Source: Acidimicrobiia bacterium (GTDB lineage: Bacteria > Actinomycetota > Acidimicrobiia > Acidimicrobiales > Aldehydirespiratoraceae). From it: 59,627 nt of DNA. The number at the start of each line of letters is the position of its first letter. Position 1 is the first letter of the stretch. Below are positions 52,629 through 59,627 of the stretch, in pieces. The position numbers and the translations under genes are program-made. The notes below the pieces were generated by a model. It did no database searches. It was given only the letters and a program-made list of their open reading frames with translations, and had not been told where the DNA came from. Where the stretch lies: assembly GCA_003231645.1 (NCBI GenBank), contig QIIW01000142.1:1-59627 (forward strand). Direction: 5' to 3'.

Positions 52629-53828
52629 GTGACAACAGAGCATGAGTCCGGGAGTCGTCCCGGAGACCAGAGTCGTACTGCCGTCACGGTTGTCAAGATC
52701 GGGGATCTGGCCGCCGAGGCCGGTTTGCGGCGTATCCACATCCTCGCCTGGCGTGACCTCGCCGACGTGGAGGCCGGCGGATCCGAGGTCCATGCAGCCA
52801 CGATCGCCGCACTGTGGGCGCGTGCGGGAATCGAGGTCACGATGCGGACCTCCTATGCCCAGGGCGCGCGTCCCGAAGCCGTGCGTGACGGATACCGCGT
52901 AATTCGCCGAGCCGGCCGATATCTGGTGTTTCCCCGTGCCGTGGGTTCCGAGCTGCTCGGACGTCACGGGGAGCGTGACGGGCTGGTTGAGATCTGGAAC
53001 GGCGTGCCGTTCTTCTCGCCCTTGTGGGCGCGAGGCCCGAAGGTCGCGTGGCTGCACCACGTGCACGAGGACATGTGGCCGATGGTGCTCCCCCCGCGCC
53101 TGGCTCGAGCCGGTCAGATTCTCGAGCGGCGCGTGGCTCCCCCGTTCTACCGTTCGACCAAGGTCGTGACCCTCTCTGAATCTTCTCGGCGGACGATCAT
53201 CGATCGGATGAATCTGAAGCCGGCCAACGTGAGCGTCGTGGCTCCCGGCATCGACCCGGTCTTTCGCCCGGGGGGAACGAAATCGGAGGTACCCAAGATC
53301 GTGGCGGTCGGTCGGCTGATGCCGTCGAAATCGTTCGATGTCCTCATCGATGCCGTCGAGCGGGTGCGCAGGGACATCCCCGCCCGGCTGGTGATCGTGG
53401 GTGAAGGCTACGAGCGCGATTTCCTGGAACGGCGAATACGCGACCTCGACGCGGAGTCCTGGTGCGAGCTCGCGGGTCGTGTCAGTGAAGCCGAGATCGT
53501 CGACCACTACCGGTCGGCTTGGTTGCTGGCGAGCGCCTCACAGAGCGAGGGATGGGGCATGACCATCACCGAGGCCGCGGCCTGTGGCACCCCCGCGGTG
53601 GCAACCCGCATCTCGGGTCACGTCGATGCCGTCGACGAGGGTGTGACCGGCCTCCTGGTGTCCGGCCGCGACGAGTTGAGCGGCGCCATGAGCCGGCTCC
53701 TGCACGACACCAACCTTCGTGGGCGAATGGGTGCGGCGGCGGAGCGGTGGGCGGAGGCGTTCACCTGGCAGCGGACCGCCCACGGGACACTCGCGGTTCT
53801 CGCCCGTGAGGCGCTGAAACGACGGTGA
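52629..53828 (+). CDS. GT4-family glycosyltransferase
   Basis: 399 residues, GT-B fold. GGSEVHAATIAALWARAGIEV at the N-domain, a middle region with PKVAWLHHVHEDMWPM, the nucleotide-sugar domain from VAVGRLMPSKSFDVLIDAVE, and the donor-binding EGWGMTITEAAACGTPAVAT (E-x7-E). Retaining enzyme, probably mannosyl or glucosyl. ATG 52629, divergent from the GT2 gene. The AftD-like gene follows 10 bp later. Confidence 0.93.
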   Translation: MTTEHESGSRPGDQSRTAVTVVKIGDLAAEAGLRRIHILAWRDLADVEAGGSEVHAATIAALWARAGIEVTMRTSYAQGARPEAVRDGYRVIRRAGRYLVFPRAVGSELLGRHGERDGLVEIWNGVPFFSPLWARGPKVAWLHHVHEDMWPMVLPPRLARAGQILERRVAPPFYRSTKVVTLSESSRRTIIDRMNLKPANVSVVAPGIDPVFRPGGTKSEVPKIVAVGRLMPSKSFDVLIDAVERVRRDIPARLVIVGEGYERDFLERRIRDLDAESWCELAGRVSEAEIVDHYRSAWLLASASQSEGWGMTITEAAACGTPAVATRISGHVDAVDEGVTGLLVSGRDELSGAMSRLLHDTNLRGRMGAAAERWAEAFTWQRTAHGTLAVLAREALKRR

Positions 53829-53838
53829 TCTCAGGGGA

Positions 53839-56800
53839 ATGACCGTTACCGAGAGACTCCGCCGCGTCACCACGGACAACGGCAGCGCCCGGCTGGTCGT
53901 CGCGGTGGCAGCACTGATCGCCTACACGCCGATCGTATTGTCGAGTCCCGGGTTGGTGGGCGCCGACACCAAGACCTACCTCTACCTCGACCCGGGTAGA
54001 TGGATGGACCAGGCCAGGTCACTTTGGGACAGTGATGTCGCTCTCGGCACCGTCACCCACCAGACCATCGGCTACCTGTGGCCGATGGGGCCCTTCTACT
54101 GGGTGTTCGATCAGATCGGCAGCCCCGACTGGTTCGCCCAGCGGATCTGGCTCGGCACGGTCCTGTTCATGGCCGGGCTCGGTGTCCGTTACCTCCTGCG
54201 AACCCTCGGATGGCAGGGGTCCGGCCTGCTCGTGGCGATGCTCGCCTACGAGTTGAGCCCATACCTGCTCGACTACTCGGCGCGGATCTCGGTCATTCTC
54301 CTTCCGTTCGCCGGACTGCCGTGGCTGATCGGCCTCACCATCAGATCGGTTCGCTCGGGTGGCTGGCGTCATCCGGCTCTGTTCGCCCTGGTCGCGGTCA
54401 CCATCGGCAGCGTCAACGCCACCAGCCTTCTTCTGGTCGGCATGGCGCCGGCTCTCTGGATCATCCACGCCACCTTCGTGGAGCGATCGGTCAGTGTCGG
54501 CGAGTCGATCCGCGCCGCGGCGCGGATCGGGGTGGCGAGCCTGGGAGTGTCGCTGTGGTGGATCGCCGGACTGATACTTCAAGGGGCATACAGCCTGCCT
54601 GTCATCCGCTACACGGAGACCTATCGGGTGGTGGCGGAGGCATCGACGGCGCCGGAGATCCTGCGGGGGCTGGGCTACTGGTTCTTTTACGGAAACGATC
54701 AGTACGGCCCGTGGATCCAGCCGAGTGTCGACTACACGCAGGGAGTGTGGCTGCTGTTTGTGAGCTTCGGACTGGTGGTGTTGGCGCTGCTGGGTGCAAG
54801 TCTGGTGCGTTGGCGTCACCGGTCGTATTTCCTGCTGCTCCTGGTGGTCGGCGCGCTGGTCGGAATCGGTGCTCACCCCTTCAGTTCGCCGTCGTTTCTC
54901 GGTCGTCTGTTCAACGACTTCACCCGCACCGACGCCGGCCTCGCGCTCCGCTCCACGCCGCGGGCCGTCCCGTTGGTGGTCCTCTCCACCGCCGTGCTTC
55001 TCGGCGCGCTCGTCAATGCCGTGCAGCGTCGCCGGCCGGGTTGGTCACGCCCGTTCGTCATCCTCGTTCTTGCCGCGGTGGTGCTCAACAATCCGGCCAT
55101 GTGGAAGGTTCGGATGATCGAGAAGAATCTGAGCCGACCGGAGAACATTCCCGAATACTGGATCCGTGCCACCAAGCGGCTCGACCAACTCGACGACGGG
55201 AGTCGGGTGCTCGAGGTTCCGGGCTCCGACTTCGCGTCCTACCGGTGGGGCAACACCGTCGACCCGATCACCCCGGGCCTCATGAAGCGGGGCTACGTGG
55301 CCCGGGAACTTGTTCCGTTCGGTTCGGCCCAGTCGGCCGCTTTGTTGACCGCGTTCGACCGGCGCTTCCAGGAGAACTCCCTGGAACCGGCGTCGGTCGT
55401 TCCGATCAGCCGACTCCTCTCGGTCGGGGACATCGTTCACCGCGCCGATCTCACCTTCGAACGATTCCGGACCCCACGCCCGATACCCACCGCCGCACTG
55501 TTGAATTCCGTGCCCGGGCTAGAGGCCCCCGAGTCCTTCGGTGAACCGGTGCCGAACGTGCCGATCGCCGCTCTTCCGATGCTCGATGAGGTGTTCCTCG
55601 GCATCGATCCCTCGTTGCCGGACCCCTCACCCGTCACCCGCTACGGCGTTCCTGATCCGCTCCCAGTTGTTCGTACGGGTGCAGCCGAGTCACCGACCAT
55701 CGTGGTCGGCGGGGCCGAGGGGCTCATCGATGCCGCCGGTGCCGGCCTGATCGACCCCGAACGAACCACCTTCTTCGCCGCCGATCTCCTCTCGAATCCG
55801 CAGGCGCGACATTCGGCGCTGGTCGCACCGGCGTCGATCATCATCACCGACTCCAATCGTAAACGGGCCAGGCGTTGGGGCACTCTTCGCGAAAATGTCG
55901 GTTACACCGAACGCGCCGGCGAGAAACCGCTGGTCTACGACCCGACCGACAACCGGCTCGATGTCTTCCCTGATCTGGCTCGCGTGCCAGGCCTCGACGT
56001 CGATGACACGCGCACCGTGAGCATCGACGTCGGCCCCATGGTGGTCTCGGCCTCGGCCTACGGGAATCCTGTCACCTACACCAACGACGACCGAGCCTAC
56101 TTCGCGGTCGATGGCGACACTTCGACCGCGTGGGTGGTGGGGGCATTCGCGGAGCCAAGAGGCGAGTTTCTCCGGCTCGAGTACCCCCGGCCCGAAACCA
56201 TCTCCGAGATCACCCTGGTACAGACCTTGGCCAAGACCAACCGCCACATAACCGAGGTGGCGGTGAAGGCCGATGGTCGGGAGATCGGACGGTTCAAGCT
56301 CGACGCAAATTCGCTCACCGCGGCCGGGCAGCGGATCGACCTCCCCCAGCCGGTGAAGGGCAAGGTGTGGGACATCGTGATAACCGACGTCGATCTTTCT
56401 CGCCGCGCCACCTACCCGGGGGTTTCACCGGTCGGGTTCGCCGAGGTGGAAATGGGCTCGGACCCGGCGCCGGTCGTGGAGGAGATCCGTACCCCCATTG
56501 CCTTCGTTGATGGCCTCGGATCCGATCTCGATCGGCACGATCTGTCGGTGGTGCTCACCCGTGAGCGGTCCAACCCGAGCGAGCCGGTCCGAGGTGATCC
56601 GGAACGCTCGATGCTCAGGCTCGTGCCGCTGCCCGACACGCGCACATTCACGGTTGGGGGTACGGCGCGACTCTCCGCCTACGCCCCTGAACAGGTCATC
56701 GACTCGCTGCTGGGCCGCACCACCGGGCCCGATGGCGTTGCCTTGGCCGCCTGGTCGTCGGGGCGGCTTCCCGGCAGCCTCGCGAGCGCGGCATCGTCGG

Positions 56801-58248
56801 CATTCGACTCCGATGTCACAACGGCGTGGACGGGGGTATTCGGACCCCAAGCCGGCCAGACGTTGACCATCAGTCGCGGCCGGCCGACCGCCATCAACGG
56901 CATCAGCGTCGACGTCGTCACCGATTCGGTGCATTCGGTTCCGACCGAGTTTCGTGTGTACGCCGACGGCGAACCCGTAGGAGACTTTCCCACGGGACTG
57001 GGTCTTGTCAACGCTCCCCGAGGGACGGTCGCCACCGTCGATCTTCCGGTCGACACGATCGCCTCCGAAATCACGCTGGAGGCCCTGGCCGTCGACCAGC
57101 GTCTCACCATCGACTGGTACAGCCACGTCGACCACGCCATGCCGATCTCGATAGCCGAGGTCAGAGCGTCGGACGACATGCGCTTCGGCCCCCCCGGCAA
57201 CATCGCAACCGCCTGTCGAAGCGACCTCCTGTCGGTCGGCGCGGTGCCGGTGCCGGTGATGGTGGTGGGAACCTCCGCCGATGGTCTGGCCCGCCGGGAC
57301 CTCGGCCTGGTGGGGTGCACTTCGTTCGACTCCGGCGGTCAGATGGTGGTGTCAACTGCCCCGGGTGCAACCACGGGTTTCGACCTCGACCAGGTCGTGT
57401 TGCGGAGTCCGCGCCCCCTACCCGATCGGCCGACTCTGCCGCCGGTGGTGGCCAAGCGGCACTCCGACACCTCGTTCACGGTCGACGTGCCGGGTTCGGG
57501 TGTCGATCGTTGGCTGGTTCTCGGCGAGAGCCGCAACCGGGGATGGCATGCCACCATCGACGGAACCGATCTCGGGCCTCCGATCACCATCGATGGCTAC
57601 GCCAACGGTTGGTTTCTCCCGGCCGGGGGCGAAGTGACGGTTTCGCTCGACTGGACACCGCAGCGCTTGGTTCGTTGGATGATCATCATCTCGTTGTTGG
57701 CGCTGGTCGCATCGATCGTGCTCGTCTGGCGCGGCCGCGCTCATGTCGAGGCGTTCGACGACGGACCGGGGATCGATGGTGGCCCGCAGCCGGAGATCGG
57801 GCCGCTGCCGTTGCTGAGTTCCGGCCGTCGGGTCGTGCGGTCGTGGCGGGTCGCCCTCGGGGCCTCGACCGGTTTCGCGGCCTTTGCGGCTCTGAATCTT
57901 CCCCAGTGGTTACCGGTGGCCGCGCTGATGGGACTCGTGTTGTTGGCCGGCCTGCGATGGAGGCGGTTCGGAGCGGCGGCGGCGCTGGGGGCCGCACTCT
58001 CGCTCGGTCTGGCGTCGCTGTACATCATGATCCAGCAGCGCCGCTTCCGATACCCGCCGGTTTTCGTCTGGCCCCAACAGTTCGAGAGAGTCCACATACT
58101 CGGGGTCCTCGCGGTGCTGCTGATCGCGGCCGAGTACGTCCGATCGGCGATCTCTCCGGAACGAGGCGAACATCCGACGCCCGACGTTGGCTTCGGGGCG
58201 AGCGATCCGGGCGCCGGTCAGGCGGCGGCAACCGACAAGGCGTGCTGA
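53839..58248 (+). CDS. AftD-like alpha-(1-3)-arabinofuranosyltransferase
   Basis: 1469-residue membrane giant. N-terminal GT-C part with many helices and the catalytic-loop acid in LVGADTKTYLYLDPGR, a DUF3367-type region, then two carbohydrate-binding F5/8-type modules (FAVDGDTSTAWVVGAFAEP, and SAFDSDVTTAWTGVFGP), and a C-terminal helix bundle (about 1275-1440). This is the architecture of mycobacterial AftD, which adds arabinofuranose branches to arabinogalactan and lipoarabinomannan. Whether this lineage makes arabinan is not shown, so the sugar is open. ATG 53839, 10 bp after the GT4 gene. Ends overlapping the conservon GTPase gene by 31 bp. Confidence 0.86.
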   Translation: MTVTERLRRVTTDNGSARLVVAVAALIAYTPIVLSSPGLVGADTKTYLYLDPGRWMDQARSLWDSDVALGTVTHQTIGYLWPMGPFYWVFDQIGSPDWFAQRIWLGTVLFMAGLGVRYLLRTLGWQGSGLLVAMLAYELSPYLLDYSARISVILLPFAGLPWLIGLTIRSVRSGGWRHPALFALVAVTIGSVNATSLLLVGMAPALWIIHATFVERSVSVGESIRAAARIGVASLGVSLWWIAGLILQGAYSLPVIRYTETYRVVAEASTAPEILRGLGYWFFYGNDQYGPWIQPSVDYTQGVWLLFVSFGLVVLALLGASLVRWRHRSYFLLLLVVGALVGIGAHPFSSPSFLGRLFNDFTRTDAGLALRSTPRAVPLVVLSTAVLLGALVNAVQRRRPGWSRPFVILVLAAVVLNNPAMWKVRMIEKNLSRPENIPEYWIRATKRLDQLDDGSRVLEVPGSDFASYRWGNTVDPITPGLMKRGYVARELVPFGSAQSAALLTAFDRRFQENSLEPASVVPISRLLSVGDIVHRADLTFERFRTPRPIPTAALLNSVPGLEAPESFGEPVPNVPIAALPMLDEVFLGIDPSLPDPSPVTRYGVPDPLPVVRTGAAESPTIVVGGAEGLIDAAGAGLIDPERTTFFAADLLSNPQARHSALVAPASIIITDSNRKRARRWGTLRENVGYTERAGEKPLVYDPTDNRLDVFPDLARVPGLDVDDTRTVSIDVGPMVVSASAYGNPVTYTNDDRAYFAVDGDTSTAWVVGAFAEPRGEFLRLEYPRPETISEITLVQTLAKTNRHITEVAVKADGREIGRFKLDANSLTAAGQRIDLPQPVKGKVWDIVITDVDLSRRATYPGVSPVGFAEVEMGSDPAPVVEEIRTPIAFVDGLGSDLDRHDLSVVLTRERSNPSEPVRGDPERSMLRLVPLPDTRTFTVGGTARLSAYAPEQVIDSLLGRTTGPDGVALAAWSSGRLPGSLASAASSAFDSDVTTAWTGVFGPQAGQTLTISRGRPTAINGISVDVVTDSVHSVPTEFRVYADGEPVGDFPTGLGLVNAPRGTVATVDLPVDTIASEITLEALAVDQRLTIDWYSHVDHAMPISIAEVRASDDMRFGPPGNIATACRSDLLSVGAVPVPVMVVGTSADGLARRDLGLVGCTSFDSGGQMVVSTAPGATTGFDLDQVVLRSPRPLPDRPTLPPVVAKRHSDTSFTVDVPGSGVDRWLVLGESRNRGWHATIDGTDLGPPITIDGYANGWFLPAGGEVTVSLDWTPQRLVRWMIIISLLALVASIVLVWRGRAHVEAFDDGPGIDGGPQPEIGPLPLLSSGRRVVRSWRVALGASTGFAAFAALNLPQWLPVAALMGLVLLAGLRWRRFGAAAALGAALSLGLASLYIMIQQRRFRYPPVFVWPQQFERVHILGVLAVLLIAAEYVRSAISPERGEHPTPDVGFGASDPGAGQAAATDKAC

Positions 58249-58802
58249 ACGAGCTGCAACAGCGTCGTCTTGGTTGCCTCTCGGTCGCGCGCATCGGTGA
58301 CGACCATGGGCGTCGAGGGCGAGACCGCCAGGGCCTCCCGAACGTCCCCGAGGGAGTGCTGCATCCGGCCGAAGAAGGCGTTGACCGCTACGACGAACGG
58401 AGTGCCTGCCGATTCGAAATAGTCGACGGCAGGGAAGCAGTCCTCCAGTCGTGATGTGTCGACCAGCACCACCGCACCGATGGCACCGCGGATCAGGTCG
58501 TCCCACATGAAGTGGAACCGATCCTGTCCCGGTGTCCCGAACAGGTAGAGAATCAGATCGTCCCCGAGGGTGATACGACCGAAATCCATCGCGACCGTGG
58601 TCGAGGACTTGGCGGCGTCACCCGCGATGTCGACCCCTTCGCTCCTGCTCGTCAGGGCAGCCTCGGTGGTGAGCGGCTCGATCTCGCTGATCGATCCGAC
58701 GAAAGTGGTCTTGCCCACGGCATAGCCGCCGGCGACCACGATCTTGACGGGTATCGGGACGGGCCTGTCGACCCGACCTCGTTCAGATCGTTTGAAGACC
58801 AT
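58218..58802 (-). CDS. Conservon Ras-like GTPase (CvnD)
   Basis: 194-residue small GTPase of the MglA/CvnD type. P-loop GGYAVGKTTF, GTPGQDRFHF (G3) with switch regions, VVLVDTSRLEDC and VVAVNAFFG (NKxD position is NAFF, as in conservon GTPases). Acts with the roadblock and DUF742 proteins to relay a membrane sensor signal. ATG 58802 starts the protein MVFKRSERG; longer upstream frame is the DUF742 gene region. Overlaps DUF742 by 20 bp and AftD tail by 31 bp. Confidence 0.92.
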   Translation of the reverse strand: MVFKRSERGRVDRPVPIPVKIVVAGGYAVGKTTFVGSISEIEPLTTEAALTSRSEGVDIAGDAAKSSTTVAMDFGRITLGDDLILYLFGTPGQDRFHFMWDDLIRGAIGAVVLVDTSRLEDCFPAVDYFESAGTPFVVAVNAFFGRMQHSLGDVREALAVSPSTPMVVTDARDREATKTTLLQLVQHALSVAAA

Positions 58803-59151
58803 GGAGAACCCTTTCGAGAAGGCGCTGGTCGGGACGGCTCCCGGACTCGGCCGATGTCCCGTCGAGACGATGGGTGTTGAGAAGCCCGTCCGTGACCATG
58901 TCACCGACGAGTACTCGAATCACGCCGAGGGGAAGCCCGAGCCGGGCCGAGATCTCGATGATCGAGATCGGTTCCTCGCACAGGCGGCATATGTTTCGGC
59001 GCTCGGGTCCGCGTTCCTCGCCGTGGGTCGCGCCGCGATCAGTGAGGATGACGATCGTCTCGAGCGCGAGCTCGGTCGTCGATCTGACCCGGCCCCCCGT
59101 CAGGGCGTAGGGCCTGACCCGCAGGCGATCGATCCCGGTCGGTTCGGTCAT
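58783..59151 (-). CDS. DUF742 conservon protein (CvnC)
   Basis: 122 residues. DUF742 core RLRVRPYALTGGRVRSTTELALETIVI, RRNICRLCEEPISIIEISARLGLPLGVIRVLVGDM, a winged-helix-like fold, then a disordered tail. ATG 59151 overlaps the roadblock stop (ATGA). Partner of the GTPase and roadblock proteins in the conservon. Confidence 0.93.
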   Translation of the reverse strand: MTEPTGIDRLRVRPYALTGGRVRSTTELALETIVILTDRGATHGEERGPERRNICRLCEEPISIIEISARLGLPLGVIRVLVGDMVTDGLLNTHRLDGTSAESGSRPDQRLLERVLHGLQTI

Positions 59152-59570
59152 CGTGGAAGCGAGCCCTGCAGTTCGGCCCTGAGATCCGGCGTGAGAATCG
59201 GACCTGTCTTCTCGACGAGGACGGCCATTTCGTAGCCGACGAGTCCGACGTCGCAGCCGGCATCGGCGACTACAGCCAGGGCGGAACCGTCACTGATTCC
59301 GGTGACGAACAGGAAGGCATTCTCCATCTCCACGATCACCTCGTTTACCCGACCACCGCCGAAGCGTCCGGCCGCGCCGTAGGCCAGGCCCATGAGGCCG
59401 GAGGCAACCGCGGCGAATCGGTCGGCGGAGTCGCGATCGAGCCCCCCCGACATCGCCATCGGCAGCCCGTCCGAGGAAACGACGACGGCTTCGGAGACTC
59501 CGGGGACGTGGTCCACGAAGTTGCTGACCAGCCAGTTGACGTTGGTGGCGGCGGTGCTCATGGTCGACAT
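59148..59570 (-). CDS. Roadblock/LC7-domain protein (CvnB)
   Basis: 140 residues. Roadblock fold: NWLVSNFVDHVPGVSEAVVVSSDGLPMAMS, the SADRFAAVASGLMGLAYGAA helix, and VIVEMENAFLFVTGISDGSALAVVADAGCDVG. Acts as the GTPase-regulating subunit of conservons. ATG 59570 follows the sensor-kinase remnant by 9 bp. Confidence 0.93.
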   Translation of the reverse strand: MSTMSTAATNVNWLVSNFVDHVPGVSEAVVVSSDGLPMAMSGGLDRDSADRFAAVASGLMGLAYGAAGRFGGGRVNEVIVEMENAFLFVTGISDGSALAVVADAGCDVGLVGYEMAVLVEKTGPILTPDLRAELQGSLPR

Positions 59571-59578
59571 GATTGTCC

Positions 59579-59627
59579 TCAGTTCTTCCGGCTCTGGTCG
59601 TTGGCATCGGTGGGAACGTGGCCGCGC
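59579..59627 (-). CDS. C-terminal end of a conservon sensor kinase (CvnA), partial
   Basis: Only about 15 residues (ending GHVPTDANDQSRKN) are in the window, with a TGA at 59579-59581. Position directly before cvnB matches the histidine-kinase-like CvnA that leads conservons; the sequence itself is too short to confirm. Confidence 0.5.
   Translation of the reverse strand, partial: RGHVPTDANDQSRKN

Overview
The window is high-GC, densely packed DNA from an actinobacterium. A Pup-proteasome ATPase (Mpa/ARC) ending in the QYL gate-opening tail, a fused F420-type FO synthase, a conservon (roadblock, DUF742 and Ras-like GTPase genes) and an AftD-type arabinofuranosyltransferase all point to Actinobacteria. 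The gene mix and the many GTG/TTG starts suggest a deep-branching lineage such as Acidimicrobiia; this placement is an inference. No tRNA, rRNA, CRISPR array, transposase or prophage was seen.

Layout. 1-1.8 kb: 5' end of a polar amino-acid ABC transporter (permease, binding protein). 1.9-10 kb: proteasome ATPase, a small ferredoxin, and a leftward run of short and tightly overlapping genes: a degenerate DacB-like protein, four small proteins, a ThiS/TtuB-like sulfur carrier, a TtuA-like tRNA thiolase, TrmI and a trypsin-like lipoprotein. 10-13 kb: transketolase and transaldolase. 13-17 kb: a SNF2 helicase behind a hairpin-rich leader. 17-30.7 kb: a complete-looking myo-inositol uptake and catabolic cluster (iolE, ABC transporter, iolC, a barrel aldolase, iolB, two Gfo/Idh dehydrogenases, iolD, SDR) with a divergent LacI regulator. 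31-36.7 kb: acyl-CoA dehydrogenase, HxlR regulator, FO synthase, LOG-like protein. 36.9-41.5 kb: a Cys-rich protein, a McrB-like ATPase with an unrecognised partner, a ClC channel. 41.5-46.6 kb: RNase D, rhodanese, MobA-like protein, pyruvate kinase, glycerophosphodiesterase. 46.6-47.3 kb: about 0.7 kb without a convincing gene. 47.3-58.2 kb: envelope-glycan genes (FAD oxidoreductase, three glycosyltransferases, AftD-like giant) with a GGDEF-EAL protein behind a tandem repeat. 58.2-59.6 kb: conservon.

How the genes fit together. The ttuB-ttuA-trmI overlap chain predicts one expression unit for 2-thiolation of tRNA position 54 and m1A58 formation, two T-loop modifications that depend on each other in Thermus. 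The iol cluster would import inositol and convert it through inosose, deoxy-glucuronate and deoxy-ketogluconate phosphate to triose-phosphate plus malonic semialdehyde; iolA is not in the window. Both ABC systems carry a perfect 16-bp hairpin between binding-protein and permease genes, a layout expected to give more binding protein than membrane subunits.

Most unusual items: a PBP4/DacB-family protein lacking the SxxK and KTG motifs; a sulfur carrier ending GG-Arg-Gln; a sugar permease with an insert of about 265 residues; a McrB-like motor with a partner lacking a visible nuclease motif; and tandem 25-bp repeats before a diguanylate cyclase gene.
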